Shown piece after piece: positions 22,470 to 32,165 of a stretch of 32,165 bases of DNA; position 1 is the stretch's first letter, and every line of letters begins with the position of its first letter. The notes under the pieces were generated by a model. That model searched no databases and was not told the origin of the DNA. It saw only the letters and a list, made by a program, of their open reading frames with translations. The stretch comes from Candidatus Kuenenia stuttgartensis (GTDB lineage: Bacteria; Gemmatimonadota; Gemmatimonadetes; Gemmatimonadales; Gemmatimonadaceae), in assembly GCA_943330235.2 (NCBI GenBank), contig CALQGY020000039.1, positions 1 to 32,165 on the forward strand, in the 5' to 3' direction. A program made the position numbers and the translations under genes.

Positions 22470-25120
22470 AGCGCTATCTGATCGAGCGCCGCCATGCGGG
22501 CGGCGACGTCACGGAAATTGATGTCAGTGGCGTACACCCGCGAATAATAGCTACGAGCCTCGTCCGTCCGCTGCAGTGCCTCGCAAGAATATCCGATGAG
22601 ATAGAGGACGCCGATGAGGTGCTCATCCCCCGGCCCCGGTTCGTTGAGTGCTCTGGTCAGAACGGTCGCCGCGATGGAGTACCGGGATTGCTCGACGAAA
22701 CACTGTCCCAGCGCCTCGTAGGCGGGCAGCCGGTGTTTGCGGTCCCGGAGGGCCTTTTGAAACTCGCTGATGGCGTCGTCGAGCAGCCCCATCTCCTTGT
22801 ACGCGACGCCGAGGTCGTAGTGACTGTCGGAGTCGTCGTCACCGAGCGATTTGGCCACACCGTCCTTAAACACGCGGAGAAGTGCCTGGAAGTCCGCCTG
22901 CTCATCACCACTGATCTCAGGCTCGCGCATCCGCATGCGGGTCGAGGCGGGCCCGACCTCGCGGAGCCAGTCACTGAGGTCCACAACGTCGTCTGGGGTC
23001 GGACGGGGCGGGGCCGGCGGTGCGTTCGGACCGAGTGCGGCCCGTGCGCGTTGATCCCACGGGTCCATTTCGAGTACACGTCCGTACACGGCATGGGCGC
23101 GACTGTCGTCCCCCGCCGCCGCCAGCGCGTCGCCGAGGTCGAGATAGGACTGTCGCAACCGCTGCGGATCCTTCAACCGCACGGCGAGTTCGACGCGCTT
23201 CTGATGGTACTGGATGCTATCCGGGCTGGTGCGCACGAGGATGTCGGCAATGTCCGACGCCGCCTCGAGCACGACCGACTGCGAGAAACCGGTCAGCGCG
23301 GCCTGCAGCTCAGCCAACCCGGCATCGCGTTCGCCAACTTCGAAGAGCGCCTCGGCCAATCGCCGACGGAGAGCCCAGTCCTGCGGGGTCCGTGCGACGG
23401 CCGCGCGCAGTTCCTCACACCGAGCCGACGCGACGACATTCGCTTCGATCGCGACTGCGCTAATCGGCAGGGCTGGCGTGAAGCGCATGTGTCGACCCGA
23501 CAGCGAGGGTCGGTCGAAATACGTCGGCGCTTCGTAGGCGCGCGTGGCGGCGCTCTCGGTCTCGCGCAGCGCGGCCGAATCTGACCGCGACGCCCTCGGA
23601 TCCGGCGCCTCGACGGTCCCTTCGTCCTCGTCGACCGCGCTGGGGAGAACCGTCCCAAACGCGGGCGTCGCGGAGCCGATCTGCGCAGTCTCCGGCCCCC
23701 CGTCGCGGGCGCGGTCGGCACGTTCGTCAGACGCGTCCAGCGCTCCGTCGACGCTCGCAACGTCATCCTCGAGCGTCAGGGGCGGCAACTCGCCAGGCAG
23801 GATGAAATCGTGCGGATCCAGCCGGTAGGGCGGCCGAGATGGCGCGATCTCCGTAGTCGCCTGCGCGTTCGTCTGCGCATCCGTCCGCGCGTCTTCGAGC
23901 GCGGCGGTCGCGGCACCTGCGGCGATAGCGGCCTCGAGCTCAGCGATTGGCGAGACGATCAGCGGAGTGAGATGCGGGGACCGCTCATCGTGAATGCCGA
24001 TGGTGTAGGCGGGCGTGCCCGCGCGACCGCCACGCACCACGAGCGCGTTCGGATCGTCGGCGACGTTCTCGAAGTCCTCCGTGAGCATGTCCGGCATCGG
24101 GGCGACCACCGGTGGCTCGCTCGCCACGCCGTCGTCGTCGTCGAGCAGATCAAACTCAACGAGCGGCATCTCGGTCACGACATCCGGCAACGGCGTGAGC
24201 CAGGTCAGTTCCGTCCCCTCGTCGTCCGCGGACGTCGGCCCCGCGCCTCCCGACGGCGGAATCGACTCGTCGCGCGCGTCGTGCGTGGTGAATCCGTCAA
24301 TCCGCGCGACAGGGGCAGAACCATCCGCGACGGCGAACGCATCGTTCGGACGCTCCGTCTCCGGCCGGTCATCGCGCGACGGCGACGTGGGGCCCTGCGC
24401 GGTGGGATCGAAGAGCAAAATGGATTCGAGTCCAACCATCGCCGTAAGTGGCGCGACCGCCGCCTGCTCATCGGGCGGGGTTGCGACACTCGGCGATCTC
24501 GGCGGGGCACCGCCCTCGACCGCGAGGAAGACCAGCTCCGACGACTTGTCGTTGGGCCGAGGCGACGGCTGCGCCGGCACGGCCTCAGAACTCATCGCCG
24601 GGGTCTTTCGGCGCGGCAGGGCAATACCCACCCGCACCGCATGCTCCTCGACGAGGCGGCGCACCTCGGTCAGCTCCGGCATGAGGTCGGCGACCTCGGC
24701 CAAGGCGCGCATCCCCTCGTCCACACGCCCGTCCAACTGCATACGGGTGGCGTATTCGAGGAAATTGCGCGTCGCGTCACCGCGCAGCCCTTTCTTGGCG
24801 CAGATCCGGCCGAGTGTGAAGTAGACGTTCGCCCGACCGGGGGCGCTGCGCAGAATTTTGTTGCAGAGCGCGATGGCGTTGTTGAACAACCCCGCCGTGG
24901 CATAGTGCTCGACGGCGCGCTCGTAGTACGTGACGGCATCCGCCACGCGGCCCTGACGCTGCGTCAGGTCACCGACTTTGTTGAGCAGGGCGACATCGAT
25001 CTCCTCGCCTTCCGACTCGCTCTCCTCAATCGCTTTGACGTAGGAGACAATCGCGCGGTCGATCTGTTTCAGCTGCTCGAACTCAGCCGCCTTCTTACGG
25101 TGTTTCGCGGCGTTGGACAT
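22466..25120 (-). CDS. Large TPR protein with acidic linker, second copy of the architecture
   Basis: An 884-residue protein of unknown function. The N-terminal TPR block (about 1-165) includes AVTYYERAVEHYATAGLFNN and VYFTLGRICAKKGLRGDATR. A disordered Asp/Glu/Pro-rich linker spans about 170-540. The C-terminal TPR block (about 545-884) carries a conserved-looking module, ADFQALLRVFKDGVAKSL then SHYDLGVAYKEMGLLDDAIS, which I recall from TPR proteins of deltaproteobacteria and related phyla. There is no signal peptide and no catalytic motif. It is built like the TPR protein at 15848-18688. Its stop overlaps the start of the polyprenyl synthase. Possibly a cytoplasmic scaffold; not demonstrated. 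Confidence 0.85.
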   Translation of the reverse strand: MSNAAKHRKKAAEFEQLKQIDRAIVSYVKAIEESESEGEEIDVALLNKVGDLTQRQGRVADAVTYYERAVEHYATAGLFNNAIALCNKILRSAPGRANVYFTLGRICAKKGLRGDATRNFLEYATRMQLDGRVDEGMRALAEVADLMPELTEVRRLVEEHAVRVGIALPRRKTPAMSSEAVPAQPSPRPNDKSSELVFLAVEGGAPPRSPSVATPPDEQAAVAPLTAMVGLESILLFDPTAQGPTSPSRDDRPETERPNDAFAVADGSAPVARIDGFTTHDARDESIPPSGGAGPTSADDEGTELTWLTPLPDVVTEMPLVEFDLLDDDDGVASEPPVVAPMPDMLTEDFENVADDPNALVVRGGRAGTPAYTIGIHDERSPHLTPLIVSPIAELEAAIAAGAATAALEDARTDAQTNAQATTEIAPSRPPYRLDPHDFILPGELPPLTLEDDVASVDGALDASDERADRARDGGPETAQIGSATPAFGTVLPSAVDEDEGTVEAPDPRASRSDSAALRETESAATRAYEAPTYFDRPSLSGRHMRFTPALPISAVAIEANVVASARCEELRAAVARTPQDWALRRRLAEALFEVGERDAGLAELQAALTGFSQSVVLEAASDIADILVRTSPDSIQYHQKRVELAVRLKDPQRLRQSYLDLGDALAAAGDDSRAHAVYGRVLEMDPWDQRARAALGPNAPPAPPRPTPDDVVDLSDWLREVGPASTRMRMREPEISGDEQADFQALLRVFKDGVAKSLGDDDSDSHYDLGVAYKEMGLLDDAISEFQKALRDRKHRLPAYEALGQCFVEQSRYSIAATVLTRALNEPGPGDEHLIGVLYLIGYSCEALQRTDEARSYYSRVYATDINFRDVAARMAALDQIAL

Positions 25121-25224
25121 GCGTTCGCGGCTGACTCAAAGATCGGAGGAGAAACCGTGTGGCAGGGAAGATGAAGCATACCTCGCCTTCGCGTTGCCGT
25201 ACATGCAAGCGAAAACTTTCACGG

Positions 25225-26505
25225 TCACGGCTTCTGAAAACAGGGGCGTCCACGGGCCCACGCCACTCGACAAAGACGCTCGCCGAACCAGTAAGGCAAC
25301 GCGCGGTAGTCGTCCACCTCGTGGACGGCAATGTCCGCGGAGAAGCCGGGGGACAACTGCCCCGTGCTACCGGCCAACCCGAGCGCCGCCGCCCCGTTGA
25401 CGGTCGCCGCGATCCAGGCCTCGGCGGCCGACAGCCGAAGTTCGCTCACCGCGAGCGTGAGCACCAGCGGAAAGGCCTGCAGGGGCGAGGTGCCGGGGTT
25501 GAAATCGCTGGCCAAGGCCACGGCCGCGCCGGCCTCGATCAGGCGTCTGGCGGGCGCTTGGCGGCCCGTGCCGAGGAACAGCATTGTCGCCGGCAGGAGG
25601 GTGGCGACCGTGCCCCCCCCAGCCACGGCCGAGATGCCGGCATCGGAGATCGCCGCCAGATGGTCGACGCTCACGGCGCCGATGTCCACGCCAAGCGCGG
25701 CGCCGCCCCCGTCATGCAATTCGTCGGCGTGCAGCTTTGGCGTCAGGCCGTGCTGCTTGGCGCCTTCCATCAATCGACGGGTCTCGACCAGATCGAACAC
25801 CCCGGGCTCGCAAAACACATCGGCGAATTGTGCGAGTCGCTCGTGTGCCACCACCGGAAAGATGGAGGTCACGATCTCGTCGATCCAGCGGGACCGGCCT
25901 TCCGGCTCATCGCGACGTTCCAACGGCACTTCGTGGGCCGCGAGGCACGTTCCGACAATGCGCATGGCGTGGGAGGCCGCGAGACGCGCAATCACCCGTA
26001 AGGAGCGGAGTTCATCGTGTACGCTTAGCCCGTAGCCCGACTTGATCTCGACCGTGGTGACGCCGCCCGCCGCAATGCGCTGCAGGCGTGGCACCGCCAG
26101 CGCTTCGAGATCATCGTCGCTGCGCGCCCGAAGATCCCGCACCGACGAGTGAATGCCCCCGCCACGTCGCGCGATCTCCAGATACGGCACACCGGTCGCT
26201 CGCAACTCATGCTCCGCGAACCGCGCCGCGCCGAACACCGCGTGCGTGTGCGAATCAACGAACCCGGGGGCCAGCAGTCCGCAATTGCAGTCAATTTCGT
26301 CTGCATCCGGGAAGGTGCGCCGGAGCAACGCATCGTCCTCCACGGCAACGATGGTGCGGCCCTGCACCGCCACACCGACGCCGTGCCGGATCCCCGCCTC
26401 ACGCATCTCGCCGCCGCGGCGCGCACGGGCCGGCCCAGCCGCCGTCAGCGTTTGCGCCGCGTTGACGAACAGGGTGGTACGTGCAGTCTCGTCGGGCTGG
26501 GACAT
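25225..26505 (-). CDS. hutI: Imidazolonepropionase
   Basis: Third step of histidine degradation: hydrolyses 4-imidazolone-5-propanoate to N-formimino-L-glutamate. It is a metal-dependent amidohydrolase. From ATG 26505 the protein has 426 residues (family about 400-420). Key parts are GFVDSHTHAVFG (metal ligands H86 and H88), ARRGGGIHSSV, EIKSGYGL (153-160), LAAHEVP (H191), KLHADEL (H259) and LASDFNPGT (D334). A GTG at 26535 would add ten residues; neither start has a strong ribosome-binding site, and the ATG better matches the usual N-terminus (LFVNAAQTL). It lies 45 bp after the radical SAM gene. A 104-bp gap to the TPR gene downstream ends the cluster. Confidence 0.95.
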   Translation of the reverse strand: MSQPDETARTTLFVNAAQTLTAAGPARARRGGEMREAGIRHGVGVAVQGRTIVAVEDDALLRRTFPDADEIDCNCGLLAPGFVDSHTHAVFGAARFAEHELRATGVPYLEIARRGGGIHSSVRDLRARSDDDLEALAVPRLQRIAAGGVTTVEIKSGYGLSVHDELRSLRVIARLAASHAMRIVGTCLAAHEVPLERRDEPEGRSRWIDEIVTSIFPVVAHERLAQFADVFCEPGVFDLVETRRLMEGAKQHGLTPKLHADELHDGGGAALGVDIGAVSVDHLAAISDAGISAVAGGGTVATLLPATMLFLGTGRQAPARRLIEAGAAVALASDFNPGTSPLQAFPLVLTLAVSELRLSAAEAWIAATVNGAAALGLAGSTGQLSPGFSADIAVHEVDDYRALPYWFGERLCRVAWARGRPCFQKP

Positions 26506-26550
26506 GAGCGGCTCGCTCGGAGGGTGATGGGACACGATGGCGCGAGGCCC

Positions 26551-27525
26551 TTACGCCATCACATCGCGAATGCGGGACATCAGGCGCAGCGGAGCCTGCG
26601 CCTCACCACGACAGGCATAGTAGCACGCGTTGCAGTCGATGGGCGCGTACCCCGCATAACTCTGCCAAGGACCATCCGCGGGGAAATCTGGGCACCGCCG
26701 CACGTGCCCCTGCGGATCGATGTGAATCGTCGTGCTCCCGCTCTGACACGGCTCCGTCATCTCACCGCGCAGGTATCGCGGGATCTGCTCGAGGTAGTAG
26801 TCCGAATTGGTGATGATGCCGCGCCGTCGCCGTTTGAAGGCCAAGAGTGCGTCTACCGCACGCTGCACCGCGTCCTGCTGGTCGGCCCCGATGAGGTGCT
26901 CGCGGTTGCCGTTCTTGAAATCGGTGTACAACGAAAAATTGACGCCACCGCCAAGCGCGGCCGCGCGCTCGACGATCGGCATCAACTGGTCGAGGTTGTC
27001 CTGCTTGATGACGGTATTGAAGCGCACGCCACCAATGCCGGCCGCGCGCATACGGGGCACGAGGTCGAGCAGCTTGGCCGCGAGTCCAGGAATGCCACGC
27101 GCGAGGTCGTGCCGCTCATCGAGGTAATCGAGCGAGATGTTGAATTGATCGACACCAGCATCCCAGAGTGACTTGGCCCGGTCGAGCGTCAGCATGCCAC
27201 CGTGCGTGATGAGTTGCACGTACGTGTAGCGCACGGACGCGCGGACCGACCGTACGATATCCTCGAGATCGCGCCGCAGGGTGGGCTCACCGCCGGTGAA
27301 CGTGACGAGCATCGGACTGAAGCGACGTGCAATCTCTCCGAACTCCGCGATTTCGGAGGCCTTCGCTTCCGCGGGCGTCTTCCAGTAATCGCAGAACCCG
27401 CAGCGCGCATTGCACCGCATGGTGACTTCAAAATTCAGCAGCACCGGCCGTTTGCGGAGGCGCAGCCATGCGTACTTCCCCAGGAAAATGGGGACGTGCC
27501 ACGGGCGGTAACGGGATGACAGCAT
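26551..27525 (-). CDS. Radical SAM enzyme with C-terminal cysteine cluster, inside the hut operon
   Basis: A 324-residue radical S-adenosylmethionine protein of unassigned reaction. The [4Fe-4S] motif is CNARCGFC (C38, C42, C45), followed by GGEP at 78-81 and a TIM-barrel core (VQLITHGGML, FNISLDYLDE). The C-terminal region contains C260, C278, C298, C301 and C305 (EPCQSG, RRCPDFP, CNACYYACRGE), which looks like a SPASM/twitch-type site for an auxiliary iron-sulfur cluster. Such enzymes commonly modify peptides or small molecules. The start codon overlaps the hutU stop (TAATG), so it is translationally coupled to histidine catabolism genes. It is not a known hut enzyme, and I cannot name its substrate. 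Confidence 0.88.
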   Translation of the reverse strand: MLSSRYRPWHVPIFLGKYAWLRLRKRPVLLNFEVTMRCNARCGFCDYWKTPAEAKASEIAEFGEIARRFSPMLVTFTGGEPTLRRDLEDIVRSVRASVRYTYVQLITHGGMLTLDRAKSLWDAGVDQFNISLDYLDERHDLARGIPGLAAKLLDLVPRMRAAGIGGVRFNTVIKQDNLDQLMPIVERAAALGGGVNFSLYTDFKNGNREHLIGADQQDAVQRAVDALLAFKRRRRGIITNSDYYLEQIPRYLRGEMTEPCQSGSTTIHIDPQGHVRRCPDFPADGPWQSYAGYAPIDCNACYYACRGEAQAPLRLMSRIRDVMA

Positions 27526-29257
27526 TAGGAGGCCGCGTCACGCATCGGCAGACGCACGCCTTCGCGCTCTGCCGTGGCGATCGCAATTTCGTACCCGGCA
27601 TCCGCGTGACGTGCCACGCCGATCCCGGGGTCATTCGTGAGGACGCGCTCGAGCCGCTGCCGCATGCGCTCCGAGCCGTCCGCAACGATGACTTGTCCGG
27701 CATGCAGCGAATTCCCGATACCGACGCCCCCGCCATGATGGAACGAGACCCACGAGGCGCCGCTCGCCACATTGAGCATCGCGTTGAGGATGGCCCAGTC
27801 GGCGATGGCATCGGATCCATCACGCATCCCCTCGGTCTCGCGGAAGGGTGAGGCCACGCTGCCCGTATCGAGATGATCGCGGCCAATAACGATGGGCGCC
27901 GAGACCTCTCCACGCTCAACCAGATCGTTGAGCGCGAGCGCAAAGCGCGCGCGATCGCCTTGCCCCAGCCAGCAGATGCGCGCCGGTAATCCCTGAAAGG
28001 CAATGCGTTCGCGGGCGAGCGTGATCCAGCGTCGCAGTTGCACGTCGTGCGGGAAGAGCTCGAGGATCAGTTCATCGGTGCGATGAATGTCAGCCGGATC
28101 GCCGGAGAGCGCGACCCACCGAAAGGGCCCCTTCCCCTCGCAGAACAGCGGACGGATGTACTCGGGCACGAAGCCGGGGATGCGGAACGCGTCATCGACG
28201 CCCGCATCGAACGCGACGGTGCGGATATTGTTGCCATAGTCGAACGTGACCGCACCGCGATCCTGCAACGCACGCATGGCCCGGACGTGCACCACCACCG
28301 ACGCGGTGGCACGCGTGATGTACTCGGCCGGGTGCGACGCGCGAAGCGCTGCCGCGTCAGACAGCGTCATACCGGCGGGAACGTAGCCGACCAGCATATC
28401 GTGTGCGCTCGTCTGATCGGTGAGCACGTCGGGAACGATGCCGCGTTCGACGAGTTGCGGCAGGATCTCCGACGCATTGCCTTGGAGTGCTACCGACAAG
28501 CCCACGCGCTGCGACTGCGCCTCACGCAGCCACGCGAGCGCTTCATCGAGCGACGTCGTGGCGCGATCGCAGTAGCGGGTTTCAATACGCTTGGCGATGC
28601 GCGTCGAATCGATTTCAATGCCCAGCACCGCGGCCCCATGCATGGCCGCCGCGAGCGGCTGTGCGCCGCCCATGCCGCCTAAACCGGCCGTCACGACCAG
28701 ACGTCCCTCGAGCGTACCGCCGAAGTGCTTGTCCGCCACGGCCCCGAACGTTTCGTACGTGCCCTGCACGATGCCCTGCGAGCCGATGTAGATCCACGAC
28801 CCGGCCGTCATCTGACCGTACATGGTCAGTCCCATCCGCTCGAGACGGCGGAACTCATCCCAGTTCGCCCACCGCCCGACCAGATTGGAGTTGGCGATGA
28901 GGACGCGGGGAGCGTCGGCATGCGTGCGAAAGACCGCGACGGGCTTCCCGCTCTGCACGAGCAAGGTTTCGTCATTGCCCAGCGTGCGCAGCGTCCGTAC
29001 GATGGCATCGAAGGCCTCCCACGAGCGCGCCGCGCGGCCCGTCCCGCCGTACACGACCAGATCGTCCGGACGCTCAGCGACTTCGGCATCGAGATTGTTC
29101 ATGAGCATCCGCAGCGCCGCTTCCTGCTCCCACCCGCGGCAACTCAGCTCAGCACCGCGGGGAGCGCGTACCGGGCGCGGCCCGGACGGTGATTGCGGAC
29201 GGTCATGCGACATGTCGTGGGACGCGCCATGTGCGGTCGCCAGCGTTTCAGACGTGG

Positions 29258-29261
<4 letters not shown>
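27525..29261 (-). CDS. hutU: Urocanate hydratase
   Basis: Second step of histidine degradation: converts urocanate to 4-imidazolone-5-propanoate using tightly bound NAD+ as an electrophile. The 578-residue protein keeps [33 protein letters not shown], the nucleotide-binding [10 protein letters not shown] (193-202), TDQTSAHD, and the catalytic cysteine C430 in [19 protein letters not shown] and [17 protein letters not shown] follow near the end. About 30 residues before the usual RAPRG start are extra and His/Ser/Pro-rich. ATG 29261 overlaps the hutH stop (ATGA). A later start inside this extension (for example residue 17) cannot be excluded. Confidence 0.97.
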
Positions 29262-30775
<1,514 letters not shown>

Positions 30776-30802
30776 AGGGGCTTCTCCTAGAATCCTACGC
30801 GC

Positions 30803-32165
30803 TCAGTAACCGCTCGACCGATAGGTTTGTCGGTCGTAGTTGAACTTGAGTTCGGGCTGCGCCTTGAGCGCGATGAAGAAGTTGAACGAGAAGTTGCCGT
30901 TCGGCGTCTGCGAGAACGAGAACACCGCGTTCCAATCGTGCATCTCGCGCTGCAACCCCACCTGCTGCGAGGCGAAGCGCGCGCGCGTGACGTCGTACTG
31001 CGTGGACCATTGCGCCGCCCACAGCGGCGTGATGTTGAAGGACATCGACCCTGTCACATTCTGCGTGGGCGGCGAAATAAACACGGGGGCGCCGATGGCA
31101 CTCTGTCCGGAGGTGAGTCCGGTGGCTGGCGCATTTTGCGCTTGCAAGACGCACTGGTCGTAGACCGCAAAGCCGAACGATTTCTGCGATTCGCACAAGG
31201 CCGTCGGATCATTGCTGATCTGCGTCCCCCCGCGCGGCGGCCGCTGCCGAGCGGCGTTGTATTGCAGGTTGAGCGTCCACCCTTGGCCGGTCGGCACGGA
31301 CGTCTGCATCCCGCGCGCACCGGAGCCTGCCGCGTTCATCGGGCGCTGCGGCGGCGGCGCCCCCTCGGCACTGCCGCGACTCCGCGCATCGGCCGGCGTC
31401 TCGATGTCGCTGCGAATGCCAACGAGTCGACCGAGCATGGCCACAACGGCAGACCGCCCATTCATGCTGAAGGTGACACCGAAGTCGGTCCGATACGGGC
31501 TGAACGTGGCGGTGTCGGACATCGGATCGCCTTGGAACAGCTCGTAACTGGAGCGGAAATCGAGTCCGGGTAACAGATCGGTTCGACCAGAGATCGAGAA
31601 CGTCCGATCGGTGAAGCCTTTGCCGGTGGAGTCGGCGCGCACGAAGTCGTAGGTGAGCGGCGAAAAATTGAGCGCGAGCAGCTTGATCTTCTTGCCGTTT
31701 TCCGGATTACTGTCCGCGGGCGCCTTGAGCTTCGCTTCAAAGAGCGTTGCGAAGCTTAGCGATACGCGATTCTGCGCGAGCGCACCGAGGTATCCGACGC
31801 GGGTGCGGCCCAACGCGCTCAAGTACTCGTCGCTGACTTCCGCCTGCGGGGAGTAGCTGAACGAGATGCCCGGCGAAATGGTGTGCCGAATGCGGGACAC
31901 CAGCCCCAGCCCGGGGAGGAATCCGTAGAAGGTTGGCGAGGCCCCCAGCGCATAGCTGAGCCGTTTGGACTGCATGACCCACTGTCCGCCGCTGCGCTCG
32001 GTGCGCACGAACAAGCCGGAGGCCGGATCGACGTTCGACACCTGCACCGAGGGTGCCACATTCCACGAGCCTTGAAAGAAGGCCGGCAGACTGAATGAGG
32101 TGTTCCAGTCGGCGTTGGTCTCGAACGTGCGCGAGAAGATGCGGGTCGTGCGCTGGGATGTATCC
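30803..32165 (-). CDS. lptD: LptD-like outer-membrane LPS-assembly protein (partial, N-terminus outside window)
   Basis: The last 453 residues of an outer-membrane beta-barrel protein; the frame stays open to the right edge with no start. The strands are short amphipathic segments such as FYGFLPGLGLVSRIRHTISP and GISFSYSPQAEVSDEYLSAL. The end, AQWSTQYDVTRARFASQQVG then MHDWNAVFSFSQTPNGNFSF, resembles the C-terminus of Bacteroidota-type LptD, where a conserved HxW/C-W-x-A-x-F-x-F element precedes the last strands. LptD with LptE inserts lipopolysaccharide into the outer leaflet. A generic barrel (for example a cell-surface SprA-like protein) is less likely. Two cysteines (in CESQKSFGFAVYDQC) may form a disulfide. 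Confidence 0.75.
   Translation of the reverse strand, partial: DTSQRTTRIFSRTFETNADWNTSFSLPAFFQGSWNVAPSVQVSNVDPASGLFVRTERSGGQWVMQSKRLSYALGASPTFYGFLPGLGLVSRIRHTISPGISFSYSPQAEVSDEYLSALGRTRVGYLGALAQNRVSLSFATLFEAKLKAPADSNPENGKKIKLLALNFSPLTYDFVRADSTGKGFTDRTFSISGRTDLLPGLDFRSSYELFQGDPMSDTATFSPYRTDFGVTFSMNGRSAVVAMLGRLVGIRSDIETPADARSRGSAEGAPPPQRPMNAAGSGARGMQTSVPTGQGWTLNLQYNAARQRPPRGGTQISNDPTALCESQKSFGFAVYDQCVLQAQNAPATGLTSGQSAIGAPVFISPPTQNVTGSMSFNITPLWAAQWSTQYDVTRARFASQQVGLQREMHDWNAVFSFSQTPNGNFSFNFFIALKAQPELKFNYDRQTYRSSGY

Noticed and set aside
23810..25174. Plus-strand open frame opposite the second TPR gene
   Set aside because: Arg-rich product without family features; the minus strand has recognisable TPR repeats and coupled junctions.

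Overview
The window is a high-GC, gene-dense piece of a bacterial chromosome with almost no non-coding space. The gene content suggests a diderm of the Gemmatimonadota (Gemmatimonas-like). The evidence is a TonB-dependent receptor with an N-terminal carboxypeptidase-regulatory-like domain, an LptD whose C-terminus resembles the Bacteroidota/Gemmatimonadota form, large TPR proteins with Asp/Glu/Ala-rich linkers, and heavy use of ATGA/TAATG coupled starts. The phylum assignment is an inference from gene content and was not tested by a search.

Left part (1-7.7 kb): the 5' third of recA runs off the left edge. A YraN/UPF0102 nuclease-like gene lies upstream of it. A penicillin-acylase-family Ntn hydrolase coupled to a small membrane protein is transcribed the other way. 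Then come a glycerophosphodiester phosphodiesterase and a large TonB-dependent receptor, separated by a perfect 16-bp hairpin.

Central part (7.8-18.7 kb, minus strand): a tightly packed array reads TPR protein - aroQ - Xaa-Pro peptidase - accB - pilT-like ATPase - accC - comB - ftsK, beginning at a good sigma70-like promoter at 18750-18779. Most junctions overlap or are separated by about 12 bp; the exceptions are 95 bp before accB and 227 bp before accC. The aroQ/pepQ/accB/accC core resembles the neighbourhood known from Firmicutes, but efp is absent and a pilus-retraction-type ATPase lies between the two acetyl-CoA carboxylase subunits. A parvulin-type chaperone/PPIase gene diverges from the same promoter region and ends at a strong bidirectional terminator (20834-20869).

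Right part (20.9-32.2 kb, minus strand): a second cassette reads TPR protein - polyprenyl diphosphate synthase - small membrane protein - tatA, coupled through 4-bp or shorter overlaps. Upstream of it is a histidine-utilisation cluster hutH - hutU - radical SAM enzyme - hutI. It provides the three steps from histidine to N-formimino-glutamate, with an unassigned radical SAM protein translationally coupled to hutU. The window ends inside an LptD-like outer-membrane protein gene that lies only 27 bp upstream of hutH.

The points most worth following are the radical SAM enzyme inside the hut operon, the PilT-like ATPase between accB and accC (with a shortened, degenerate C-terminal motif), and the two architecturally similar TPR proteins that each head an envelope/lipid-related operon. 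No rRNA, tRNA, CRISPR array, insertion sequence or prophage gene was seen.
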